DNA of 34,000 nucleotides from contig NZ_DJFS01000097.1 of NCBI RefSeq assembly GCF_002432125.1, positions 1-34,000 of the forward strand. The letters are read 5' to 3'. Numbering within the stretch: position 1 is the stretch's first letter; each line of letters opens with the position of its first letter. Origin of the DNA: Brevundimonas sp. UBA5866 (lineage in GTDB: Bacteria; Pseudomonadota; Alphaproteobacteria; Caulobacterales; Caulobacteraceae). The notes beneath the pieces were generated by a model that was not told the origin of the DNA, ran no database searches, and was given only the letters and a program-made list of their open reading frames with translations. A program made the position numbers and the translations under genes. Below are positions 22,939-30,777 of the stretch, piece after piece.

Positions 22939-24525
22939 ATGAGCATGCACGCTGTCAAATCCAGTAAAGGCGTTCTGCGCCGGTTGATGGGGGCTGGCGC
23001 GGCCTGTCTGGCCTTGATGGCCGCTGCGACACCGGCCCTTGCGGACTGGACCCGTTTCGAAAGTCCCCGCTTTGTCCTCTACAGCTCCGGCAACGCCACC
23101 GAAGCCCGTGAAATGCTGGAAGAACTGGAAAAGTTCGACCGCATCATGCGCATGTTCATGGGTCAGGACCTGGACGGCGTCCCCTACCGTAAACTGCCCA
23201 TCTATCTGGTTTCCGGTCCCGGACTGCGCACCATCAGACCCGATGGCAACGAAAATATCGCGGGCTTCTATATCCCGACCGATGAAGACATTTTCGCCGT
23301 AGCCACCCGTGGTTCCGACAACCACACCCTGAAGCATGAATACGCGCACCACTTCATGTATCAGGAATTCAGCTATCCCTATCCCGGCTGGTTCATCGAG
23401 GGTTTTGCCGAATATTACGCCCCGACCCTGTTCAAGCGTAACGAGACACACGTCGGCGTTCCTTCGCCCGGTCGCGCTTCGGCCCTCAGCTATCTGTCAT
23501 GGATGTCCATGAACGAGCTTCTGGCCAACCGTCCTTTGACCAAGGCCCGCAATAGCGACAGCTACTATCCCCTGGCATGGCTGCTGACCCACTGGTTCAT
23601 GGGCGACGCCACGCGCCGCACCCAATTGCACACCTATTTGAGCGAGGTCGGGGCGGGCGGAGATCCCGTCGAGGTCATGCAGAAGGTTACCGGCCTGGAT
23701 GCGGTCGAACTGCGCCGCACGCTGCGCCGCTATATGAACAGCCGCGTTCCCTATATGGGCGTGCGCACCACCTTTCCCGATATCCAGATCACCAGCGAGC
23801 GCCTGCCTGCCTCTGCCGATGACCTGCTGCTGCTCGGGCAGCAGCTGAAGATGGGTGTCAGCGAGGAGCGCCGCGCCCAGACCCTGCAGACGATCCGTCA
23901 ACGCGCGGCACGTTATCCGGATGATCCGCTGGCACTGTTGGTTCACGCCCATGCGGAACTGCACAACGGCAATGATCCCGAAAAGGCCGCCAGCCTTCTG
24001 GAGCATCTGCTCAGCATCGACCCCAACAATGTCGAGGGGATGCAATATCTGGTGCGGGCCAAGCTTGATCTGGCGGACAAGGCCTTTGAAGCCGATGACC
24101 AGGAGGGCGGGCAACGGCTGAAACGCGAGGCACAGAGCCTGCTGGCCCGCGCCTATCAGATCGATGATGCCAACTACATCACCATGCTTCTGATGTCGGA
24201 GAACCGTCGCACCGACGCGACCTATCCCACCGACAATGACATGCAGGTGCTGGAGATCGCCTATACGCTGGCCCCACAACTTGGCCAGATCCGTTACAAC
24301 TATGCTGCGGCCCTTCTGCACAAGGGGCGCAATGATGAGGCCATCACCATCATCACCCCTCTGGTCAACAATCCCCACGGGGAAAATCCCGCGGCCAAGG
24401 ACCTGTTGCTGCGCGCCAAGGGCCAGACCGAAGCCGAGGCCGCGGCCGAGGAAGAGGCCATCAAACAACGCGCCGCCCAAGAGGGTGAAGACGAAGGGGA
24501 AGGCACTTCTCCCCCGCAGGCCTAA
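22939..24525 (+). CDS. Exported HExxH metallopeptidase-like protein with TPR-type C-terminal half
   Basis: The protein has 528 residues from the ATG at 22939; an ATG six bases later is equally well placed behind AAGGGAAGAGGG. A Sec signal peptide ends at about residue 35 (PALA-D). The zinc-peptidase motif is H133-E134-Y-A-H137 with E154 in WFIEGFAEYY, that is HExxH-x16-E, a gluzincin-like pattern. From about residue 290 the chain is helical with TPR-like repeats (DPLALLVHAHAELHNG, LLSIDPNNVEGMQYLV, YNYAAALLHKGRNDEAITII). It ends in a charged, low-complexity tail rich in Glu and Ala. Substrate and enzymatic activity are unknown. A clear paralogue follows 16 bases downstream, so this is a tandem duplication in one operon. 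Confidence 0.85.
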   Translation: MSMHAVKSSKGVLRRLMGAGAACLALMAAATPALADWTRFESPRFVLYSSGNATEAREMLEELEKFDRIMRMFMGQDLDGVPYRKLPIYLVSGPGLRTIRPDGNENIAGFYIPTDEDIFAVATRGSDNHTLKHEYAHHFMYQEFSYPYPGWFIEGFAEYYAPTLFKRNETHVGVPSPGRASALSYLSWMSMNELLANRPLTKARNSDSYYPLAWLLTHWFMGDATRRTQLHTYLSEVGAGGDPVEVMQKVTGLDAVELRRTLRRYMNSRVPYMGVRTTFPDIQITSERLPASADDLLLLGQQLKMGVSEERRAQTLQTIRQRAARYPDDPLALLVHAHAELHNGNDPEKAASLLEHLLSIDPNNVEGMQYLVRAKLDLADKAFEADDQEGGQRLKREAQSLLARAYQIDDANYITMLLMSENRRTDATYPTDNDMQVLEIAYTLAPQLGQIRYNYAAALLHKGRNDEAITIITPLVNNPHGENPAAKDLLLRAKGQTEAEAAAEEEAIKQRAAQEGEDEGEGTSPPQA

Positions 24526-24541
24526 CCGGAACCGTACCCCC

Positions 24542-25996
24542 ATGCGTAAACTGTTACTGCCGCTCGCCGTATCTCTTGCTGCCATCGCCTCACCCTCATG
24601 GGCGCAATGGCAAAGTATCGAGGGCGCGCGGTTTGTGGTCATCAGCGAGGACTCCGAACGCAACTTGCGCGCGGCCAGCCGCGAGCTTGAGCGTTTCGAT
24701 CTGGTCCTGCGCCAATATTTCGGTCGGCCGACGGGCGAAACCGCTGTCCGCAGGCTTCCCGTCTATCTGGTGACGCCTAGAGAACTGGCAGACCTTTATC
24801 CGGGCCAGACCCATGTAGCGGGCTTCTATGCGGCCTCCGCCGAAAACATATTCGGAGCAGCCGAACGGCGCGAAAGTCTGGCCACGATAAAGCATGAATA
24901 CGCCCACCATTTTCTGGCCGGAGAATGGAAAGGGGCCCTGCCTGCGTGGTTCAGCGAAGGCTTTGCCCAGTATTTCTCTACCGCCGAGTTCGACGGGGAC
25001 AGGGTTCACATCGGCAAGCCACCCGCATGGAGCGGCAATGCCTTGCTCGGTAGTGGCTGGATGCCATTGGACCGCCTGCTGACCGAGCGACCGATCCAGC
25101 AGGACGGCAACATCGCGCGCACCTACTATCCCCTGTCATGGCTGTTGACGCACTGGTTCCTCAAGGACGAAGAGAGCAAGGCAAAGCTGGAACGCTATCT
25201 GGCGGCGGTCACGGCGGGCACGCCATCTGTCACGGCTATGGAACAGGCCACGGGCATGTCTCTGGAAGAGCTGCGCCGGACACTGTCGGTCTATGCGGGC
25301 TCCAACCTTGGCTTCCGTACCGCAACCCTTGCACAGGATAATGCCAACCCGCCGCTGGAGACCCTGCCCGGCGAGGCCGATGAGCTGCTGCTGCCCGTCC
25401 TGAGGCTGGCGATGTCCATGCCGGAGTCTGAAAGACCGGCCCATCTGGCGCGCATCCATGCCCTGGCCAGCCGTTATGGCGATACGCCCTATGCCCTCTA
25501 TGCCAGAGCCTATGCCGAGTACCGGCTGGCCCGGGATTTCGGACAGGCCGAGCCCCTGCTTCAGCAACTGCTGGCGCAAGATCCCGAACATGCCGACGCC
25601 CAGCTCCTGCTAGGCCGCATCTATCTGGCGCGGGCGGACAGGGCGGCCCAGACCGGGCAGGAAGCCGATTTGCGCACCCGCGCCCAGACCCATCTGGCCG
25701 CCGCCTATCGCATCGATCCGGAAAATCCGTTCACGCTGACAAGCCTTGGCCGGAACAGACGGTTGGCCCCGTCCTATCCGAACGAGAACGATATGGACGT
25801 GCTGAGACTGGCCTATGAAATCGCGCCCCAGCATCCCTATACGGGCATCAATCTGGCCGAAGCCTTGATCAAGCTGAACCAGCTGGATGTCGCCAAAGGC
25901 ATATTGGTGCCACTGGTGAACAATCCGCACCGCGCCAATCCCCAGGCACAGGCGCTTCTGGACCGGATCAACAGCCAGCAGACCCGTCAGGACTAG
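24542..25996 (+). CDS. Second exported HExxH metallopeptidase-like protein with TPR-type C-terminal half
   Basis: The protein has 484 residues from the ATG at 24542, whose product begins with a classical signal peptide (MRKLLLPLAVSLAAIASPSWAQ); the frame is open far upstream inside the previous gene. The zinc motif is H118-E119-Y-A-H122 with E139 in WFSEGFAQYF, giving the same HExxH-x16-E spacing as its neighbour. Shared blocks with the upstream paralogue run the whole length: YYPL-x-WLLTHWF, ELRRTL, YP-x-x-NDM-x-VL, and LVNNPH near the C-terminus. It lacks the acidic tail of the first copy. The ribosome-binding site is poor, so translation may be coupled to the gene before it. Its stop codon shares a CTAG with cheE. 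Confidence 0.85.
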   Translation: MRKLLLPLAVSLAAIASPSWAQWQSIEGARFVVISEDSERNLRAASRELERFDLVLRQYFGRPTGETAVRRLPVYLVTPRELADLYPGQTHVAGFYAASAENIFGAAERRESLATIKHEYAHHFLAGEWKGALPAWFSEGFAQYFSTAEFDGDRVHIGKPPAWSGNALLGSGWMPLDRLLTERPIQQDGNIARTYYPLSWLLTHWFLKDEESKAKLERYLAAVTAGTPSVTAMEQATGMSLEELRRTLSVYAGSNLGFRTATLAQDNANPPLETLPGEADELLLPVLRLAMSMPESERPAHLARIHALASRYGDTPYALYARAYAEYRLARDFGQAEPLLQQLLAQDPEHADAQLLLGRIYLARADRAAQTGQEADLRTRAQTHLAAAYRIDPENPFTLTSLGRNRRLAPSYPNENDMDVLRLAYEIAPQHPYTGINLAEALIKLNQLDVAKGILVPLVNNPHRANPQAQALLDRINSQQTRQD

Positions 25997-26499
25997 TCCT
26001 TGCGGGCGTGGTCCAGCAGGGCCTTCAATCCGGCCAGCAGGGTGGCGCTTTGCGGCGTCGTCTCGCACCCGGCATTCAGGATCATGCGCAGCGCCCGCAC
26101 ATGCACGCGCACGGAATCGCCGTTCCACTCGCCCGAGGTCTGCATGACGTCCAGCAGTTCGCACAGGCTGTATCCGGCATCATAAAGCGGGCCGGTGTCG
26201 AAAAAACCTGCGACATCCAGCATCTGGCTGGCCGTCAGGTAAAAGGCCTCGTCGGGATGGTCCGCGCCCACCTCGACGCGTTTTTCCAGTTCGGACACGG
26301 CCAGTTCGACCGAGCGCATGGCGTCCGTCTTGTGCTTTTGCAGACGTTCCTTGGCGCGGCGCTCTATATCGGCCACCGTCAGACCGCCCGGCTCGGCCAT
26401 TTTTTTGGACAGGCTGGAGACTACCTTTACGGCGGTTGCCCCCTCGCCCTCACCGACCGCCGAACCGGCTGCGATTGTCGTCTCTACGGGTTTGGTCAT
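25993..26499 (-). CDS. cheE: Chemotaxis protein CheE
   Basis: The 168-residue soluble protein closes the chemotaxis operon. Position and size correspond to cheE of the Caulobacter cluster; I recognise it mainly by context. The N-terminal 30 residues are low complexity (Ala, Gly, Glu, Val). The middle has a helical, charged stretch (IERRAKERLQKHKTDAMRSVELAVSELEKRV). The C-terminal half contains AGYSLCELLDVM and VHVRALRMILN. No enzymatic motif is seen. Its ATG overlaps the cheYIII stop by four bases. Its exact biochemical role is not settled. Confidence 0.72.
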   Translation of the reverse strand: MTKPVETTIAAGSAVGEGEGATAVKVVSSLSKKMAEPGGLTVADIERRAKERLQKHKTDAMRSVELAVSELEKRVEVGADHPDEAFYLTASQMLDVAGFFDTGPLYDAGYSLCELLDVMQTSGEWNGDSVRVHVRALRMILNAGCETTPQSATLLAGLKALLDHARKD

Positions 26500-27086
26500 A
26501 GCTGGACCTTCTGCGGTTTGAGCAGGGCGTCGATGTCGGCCTGATCCATGTTCGCCTCCTTGGCGATGCCGATGTGGGCCGAAAGGTCACCGGCACGTCG
26601 GCCCTTCTGGCCCAGCGGCGGCCCATAGTTCCGGACACGGCGGTCCGGTCCGACATAGGTCGGGCATTCAATGAATTCACGCGTGTCGCTGGCCAGCCAG
26701 ATCACGCGCTTCAGCAGCACCTTGGGGGTGATCGGCTTCACCACCACAAAGCTGACCCCGCAGTCGCGGCCTTCGCGCACCTTGGCCTGCGAGGCGTGGC
26801 CGGTGACCATGATCACCGGCGTATATTTCAACGGAGCAGGCGTTTCGCGGCGCAGCCAGCGTGTAAACGCATAGGAGTCCATTTCAGGGTCGGCGCAGTC
26901 GATAATGATCAGATCGACAGGGCGCTCCTGCAGCAGTTTGACCGCATCGACCGCAGAGGTCAGCTTGATCTGTTCCCGGACACCGAAACCCTGAACCACG
27001 GAACCGAGCATATCCAGCGCCTGCTGGTTGTCGTCGATCAGCAAGACCGTCGAATGCTCGAGATTGACCCGATCGTCCTTATTCAT
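26496..27086 (-). CDS. cheYIII: CheY-like response regulator CheYIII with FliM-like C-terminal motif
   Basis: The protein has 196 residues from the ATG at 27086, which overlaps the cheU stop by one base (TGATG). Residues 10-135 form a receiver domain with an acidic pair (IDDN, 18-19), a probable phosphoacceptor D63 (IIIDCADPEMD), T95 (MVTGHA) and K117 (VVVKPI). A tail of some 60 residues follows, with YVGPDRRVR (144-152) and then MDQADIDALL at 180-189. The latter closely resembles the FliM N-terminal segment (typically LSQAEIDALL) that binds phosphorylated CheY. This tail is not part of an ordinary CheY and suggests competition for, or binding of, another CheY. The gene position equals cheYIII of Caulobacter. 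Confidence 0.85.
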   Translation of the reverse strand: MNKDDRVNLEHSTVLLIDDNQQALDMLGSVVQGFGVREQIKLTSAVDAVKLLQERPVDLIIIDCADPEMDSYAFTRWLRRETPAPLKYTPVIMVTGHASQAKVREGRDCGVSFVVVKPITPKVLLKRVIWLASDTREFIECPTYVGPDRRVRNYGPPLGQKGRRAGDLSAHIGIAKEANMDQADIDALLKPQKVQL

Positions 27087-27445
27087 CACTCAAACAAATG
27101 CAACTCACCGGCATCGGGAGACGCCGAGAGGGCGGCACTGCCCGATGGATTACCACGATGGGCGGCTTCTTGCAGGCGTTCGGCCATTTCCGCCAGAGGC
27201 AGGGCGGCCAGTGCCGTATCAAGGGCCTGATCATTGCCCAGTGCCGATGAAAGTCCCGACAGGGCCTCCAGACGCTGGACCAGAACGTCAAAAGCCTGAA
27301 CCCGCGCCATGTAGGACAGGCGCTGTTGCGGCGGCAGATGCGACAGCACCTCGCCCATAAGATCGCCAGCGGTCTGCACACCCGAAGCAATGTCCGAAAG
27401 CTCGTTCGACACGGCCATGTAAAGCGCGCGGGTATCGTGTGACAT
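27086..27445 (-). CDS. cheU: Chemotaxis protein CheU
   Basis: The 119-residue, mostly helical protein starts at the ATG at 27445, two bases after the cheD stop codon; the frame is open upstream but only as antisense or overlap of cheD. It starts MSHDTRALYMAVSNEL and ends with ELHLFE. The segment LPPQQRLSYMARVQAFDVLVQRLEAL resembles a helical coiled region like those in CheZ-like or receptor-signalling helices, but I cannot assign a fold. Naming rests on its position between cheD and cheYIII, as in the Caulobacter cluster. Confidence 0.7.
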   Translation of the reverse strand: MSHDTRALYMAVSNELSDIASGVQTAGDLMGEVLSHLPPQQRLSYMARVQAFDVLVQRLEALSGLSSALGNDQALDTALAALPLAEMAERLQEAAHRGNPSGSAALSASPDAGELHLFE

Positions 27446-27447
27446 GA

Positions 27448-27975
27448 TCAAAACAACTCCAAATCGCCGGCCACGACAGACGGTTGGGTGGTCTTTGGCG
27501 GCGGAACCGCTGCCACATCCATCACCGCCCGCTGGCGTGCACGTCCACTGACGGGCCAATAGTGCAGTCTACGACCACCAAAGCCACCCAGGCTACCGCC
27601 GACGACCGGAATTCCCTCATCGGCCAGAAAACGTTCGGCAAAGGCGGCATTGGCCGCGCCCACATCGCTGAGACTGTCGAACATACGGCCGCCGCCGAAC
27701 AGCTTGGCCTCCAGACGCTCGCGGCGGCCACCGGCCTTCAGCACATCGTTGATCAGCACTTCCATCGCATAGGCGCCATAGCGGCGGCTGGCGGCGGTGC
27801 CGTCCTGGTTCCCTTCGGGCAGAAGGAAATGGTTCATTCCTCCGACACCTGCAACCGGATCGTGCAGGCACAGCGCAACGCAGCTGCCCAGCACAGTCGT
27901 CAGCACAACATTGGGGTCGGAGGTCACATAGTGATCCCCCTGCCCGACGTGGATGCGCTTTTCAGTTGCAGACAT
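27448..27975 (-). CDS. cheD: Chemoreceptor glutamine deamidase CheD
   Basis: The protein has 175 residues from the ATG at 27975, which is preceded by GAGG 12 bases upstream. An in-frame GTG at 27993 overlapping the cheYII stop is the alternative, but it has no ribosome-binding site. The catalytic cysteine is C32 in TVLGSCVAL and the histidine H49 in GGMNHFLLP, with T26 as the third residue, at the spacing known from the Thermotoga enzyme. GGRRLHYWPVSGRA near the C-terminus is typical too. It deamidates glutamines on chemoreceptors, preparing methylation sites for CheR, and in some systems interacts with CheC or CheY. Confidence 0.93.
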   Translation of the reverse strand: MSATEKRIHVGQGDHYVTSDPNVVLTTVLGSCVALCLHDPVAGVGGMNHFLLPEGNQDGTAASRRYGAYAMEVLINDVLKAGGRRERLEAKLFGGGRMFDSLSDVGAANAAFAERFLADEGIPVVGGSLGGFGGRRLHYWPVSGRARQRAVMDVAAVPPPKTTQPSVVAGDLELF

Positions 27976-27989
27976 ATCGGAGGATGGCC

Positions 27990-28379
27990 TCACTGCAAGG
28001 GACCGAAGACGGCTTCCAGCTTCTCTTTGAGCTGCTGGGTGGTGAAGGGCTTCACCAGATAGTTGTTCACGCCATACTGCACCGCACGCTGGACCAGCTC
28101 GCGGTCGGCACGGCCGGTCAGCATGATGAAGGCCGTCTTGGCGATGGGCGGGTGGGCGCGGATACCGCGCAACAGGCCCAGCCCGTCAAGGTTGGGCATG
28201 TTGAAGTCCGAAATCACCAGATGCACCGGCTTGGTGATGACGGCACGCAGAGCGGCCTCACCGTCGGGTGCCTCCTCGATATCGCGCACACCGATTTGTT
28301 GCAGGCTGGTGCGGATCAGGGCGCGCATCGTCAGTTGGTCGTCAACGATGAGTGTGCGGATGGCAGAAGCTGCGGGCAT
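27990..28379 (-). CDS. cheYII: Response regulator CheY (second copy)
   Basis: The 129-residue protein is a single receiver domain. The acidic pair is in IVDDQ (D13, D14), the phosphoacceptor D58 in VISDFNMP, T88 in MLTGRAD, and K110 in YLVKPF. The family length is normal, so there is no output domain; it acts by protein contact, presumably at the flagellar switch FliM. It lies between cheB and cheD, as cheYII does in Caulobacter. The ATG at 28379 lies 13 bases after the cheB stop codon. Confidence 0.92.
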   Translation of the reverse strand: MPAASAIRTLIVDDQLTMRALIRTSLQQIGVRDIEEAPDGEAALRAVITKPVHLVISDFNMPNLDGLGLLRGIRAHPPIAKTAFIMLTGRADRELVQRAVQYGVNNYLVKPFTTQQLKEKLEAVFGPLQ

Positions 28380-28392
28380 GGGGGAATAGTCC

Positions 28393-29427
28393 TTACGCGA
28401 CAGTCGATTTTGCGCCTTGGGCGGCGCAGGATTCCAGGATAGCGGGGGCGAGACGGCCGAGCGGCAATTGGCGCTCTACGGCACCGGTTTCGAAGGCGGC
28501 CTTGGGCATCCCATAGACGACGCAACTGGCCTCGTCCTGCCCATAGGTGCGCGCACCGGCGTTACGCATATTCAACAGACCACGCGCACCGTCACGGCCC
28601 ATTCCGGTCAGGATGACACCCGTCATCGGACGACCGGAACGCGCCACTGAATCAAACAGAACATCTACAGAAGGCCGGTGGCCATTGACCGGATCGGCCT
28701 CGATCAGCCGGCATCGGCCCGCCGTGACCGTCAGGTGATAGGCGCCGCCGGGAGCGACATAGACATGGCCCGGCTTCAGCACGGCACCGTCCGTGGCCTC
28801 GCTCACCGTTGCCGGTGTGCTCTTGTCCAGTCGGGCCGCAAAACTGCGGGTGAAGCTGGCGGGCATGTGCTGGGTGATAACCGTCGCCGGACAGTCTGCC
28901 GGAAAGGCCGAAATGATCGTCAGCAGGGCCTCGACGCCGCCCGTCGATGAGCCGATCGCCAGAATATGGTTGGGGTCGGCGTGATAGCCCGCTTGATGGG
29001 TCTGGACGGCGCGTGGCTCCAGAGGACGCACACGGGCGCGCGCCGCCGACTTCACCTTGTCGGCCAGATCCGCAAAGGCCTCGCTGGCCGGAACACCGAC
29101 GGCGGGCTTGGCCACGGCATCGACCGCGCCGATCTCCAGCGCCGCCAGCGTCACATCCGTGCCCGCCTGCGTCAGGGTCGAGACCATGACCACCGGCATG
29201 GGCCGCAGGCGCATGATTTTTTCGAGGAACTCCAGCCCGTTCATATTGGGCATCTCGACGTCGAGCGTGATGACGTCGGGGTTCAGTTCCTTGATCTTGG
29301 TGCGCGCATCCAGCGGATCCTCCGCCGTGCCGACAACATCGATGTCGGGATCACGGCGAAGAACGGCCGCGATCAGGCTGCGCATGGTGGCGCTGTCGTC
29401 TACGACCAGAACACGCACGCGACTCAT
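28393..29427 (-). CDS. cheB: Chemoreceptor methylesterase/deamidase CheB
   Basis: The 344-residue two-domain enzyme has a receiver domain with D10/D11 and the phosphoacceptor D56 (TLDVEMPNMNG), a linker at about 125-150, and a methylesterase domain. The catalytic triad is visible as S161 (GSSTGG), H187 (TQHMP) and D279 (GMGRDG). It removes methyl groups from receptor glutamates after phosphorylation by CheA. The ATG at 29427 overlaps the cheR stop by four bases; the longer frame is an upstream extension through cheR. Confidence 0.95.
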   Translation of the reverse strand: MSRVRVLVVDDSATMRSLIAAVLRRDPDIDVVGTAEDPLDARTKIKELNPDVITLDVEMPNMNGLEFLEKIMRLRPMPVVMVSTLTQAGTDVTLAALEIGAVDAVAKPAVGVPASEAFADLADKVKSAARARVRPLEPRAVQTHQAGYHADPNHILAIGSSTGGVEALLTIISAFPADCPATVITQHMPASFTRSFAARLDKSTPATVSEATDGAVLKPGHVYVAPGGAYHLTVTAGRCRLIEADPVNGHRPSVDVLFDSVARSGRPMTGVILTGMGRDGARGLLNMRNAGARTYGQDEASCVVYGMPKAAFETGAVERQLPLGRLAPAILESCAAQGAKSTVA

Positions 29428-30305
29428 GCTGTGCCCCGTGCCGTCGATGCGACGCGCAGATATGTCGTCAGACCACAGGTCTGGAACAGCGGTGATGCCG
29501 GTCCCGAGACACGCTCGGAATGGCCGATATAAAGCGCCCCGCCGGGATTGAGGATCGGAGCGAAACGGCTCCACACCTTTTCCTGGGTCGCATCGTCGAA
29601 ATAGATCACTACGTTACGGCAAAAGATAACATCGAACCGTCCCTTCATCGGCCAGTCACCGATGAGGTTCAGCTCCTTGAAGACCACCAGACGGCGCAGG
29701 GTCTCATCAGCCTGCGAATAGCCCGGACGGTCAGCGACAGGGTGGAAATGGCGACGGCCCGAAGCCGGTACCGGCTGCAGAAGGTCGTCGGAATAGATGC
29801 CCGTCCTGCCATCGGCGACCATGTTGGGGTCGATATCCGTCGCCAGGATGCGGACATCGAGGTCCAGCGCCTCGGGCAGTTTTTCCAGCACGGTCAGGGC
29901 CATCGAATATGGCTCCTGTCCGTTCGAACAGGCTGCCGACCACAGACGTACACGCCCCCCCGCCCGCGCACGGGCGGCCAGCTCGGGCATGACCACATCA
30001 CGCAGATGGTCGAAATGGTGTGGCTCGCGATAAAAGCGCGTCACATTGGTCGTCAAAGCCGCCGTCATCGCCTGACGTTCTTCAGCCCCCTCATGCGACT
30101 CGATCAGAGCCACATATTCGGCGAAGCTGCGCAGCCCCAGCGCACGAAGGCGCTTGGCCAGACGCGAATAGACCAGCGCGGCCTTGCCCTCATGCAGGGC
30201 AATGCCGGCGTGGGCATGCAGGGTGCTGGCGATATGGCGAAAGTCCTTGTGGGTGAAGGGGAACTCCCCTTCCACCAAGGTGTCCCGCCCGGCGGTCATG
30301 GTCAT
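29424..30305 (-). CDS. cheR: Chemoreceptor methyltransferase CheR
   Basis: The 293-residue enzyme has a helical N-terminal domain (FRHIASTLHAHAGIAL to about residue 80) with the NVTRFYRE motif near 86-93. The S-adenosylmethionine-binding domain includes LWSAACSNGQEPYSMA and FCRNVVIYFD. It methylates receptor glutamates. The start at 30305 overlaps the cheW stop by four bases (ATGA). A second in-frame ATG lies two codons on and could also serve. The McpA receptor encoded upstream ends in a tryptophan/phenylalanine pentapeptide that may tether this enzyme or CheB. Confidence 0.95.
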   Translation of the reverse strand: MTMTAGRDTLVEGEFPFTHKDFRHIASTLHAHAGIALHEGKAALVYSRLAKRLRALGLRSFAEYVALIESHEGAEERQAMTAALTTNVTRFYREPHHFDHLRDVVMPELAARARAGGRVRLWSAACSNGQEPYSMALTVLEKLPEALDLDVRILATDIDPNMVADGRTGIYSDDLLQPVPASGRRHFHPVADRPGYSQADETLRRLVVFKELNLIGDWPMKGRFDVIFCRNVVIYFDDATQEKVWSRFAPILNPGGALYIGHSERVSGPASPLFQTCGLTTYLRVASTARGTA

Positions 30306-30775
30306 GCGGCTTCGGCCTCGGCCTCTGCCGGCAGGACGTGTTCTAGATCGATCAGGCTGATCATACGGCCGCCCTCGACCGCGAAGATGCCCTTCACAAA
30401 GGCTTTGACGCTTTCCGAAGCGACGTCCGGCGTCGGCTGGATCGAGGCGTCGGTCAGCTGCACAATGTCAGACACGGCATCTACCAGCAGGCCGACCAGG
30501 CGCGAACCGACGTGGGCCACCATGATGACGTGACGCTCGGTCGGCTCTCCGGTCTGGAGGCCGAAACGGGCACCCAGATCGATGATCGGCAGCACCGTGC
30601 CGCGAAGGTTGATCACACCCTTCATATAGGTGGGCGAGCGCGGAAGCGGCGTAGCCGGGGTCCAGCCACGGATTTCGCGCACGCTCATGATATCAACGCA
30701 GAACTCTTGTTCACCAATGCGGAAGGCGATCAGCTCGCGATCGGTACCGGCGACGTTAGGGGTGACTTGGGTCAT
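30302..30775 (-). CDS. cheW: Chemotaxis coupling protein CheW
   Basis: The 157-residue single CheW domain links receptors and CheA. Typical segments are FRIGEQEFCVDIMSVREI (18-35), MKGVINLRGTVLPIIDL (about 51-67) and GLLVDAVSDIVQL (about 95-107). A short Ala/Glu-rich tail follows. The gene lies two bases after the cheA stop codon and overlaps cheR by four bases, consistent with coupled translation in the operon. Confidence 0.95.
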   Translation of the reverse strand: MTQVTPNVAGTDRELIAFRIGEQEFCVDIMSVREIRGWTPATPLPRSPTYMKGVINLRGTVLPIIDLGARFGLQTGEPTERHVIMVAHVGSRLVGLLVDAVSDIVQLTDASIQPTPDVASESVKAFVKGIFAVEGGRMISLIDLEHVLPAEAEAEAA

Positions 30776-30777
30776 GT

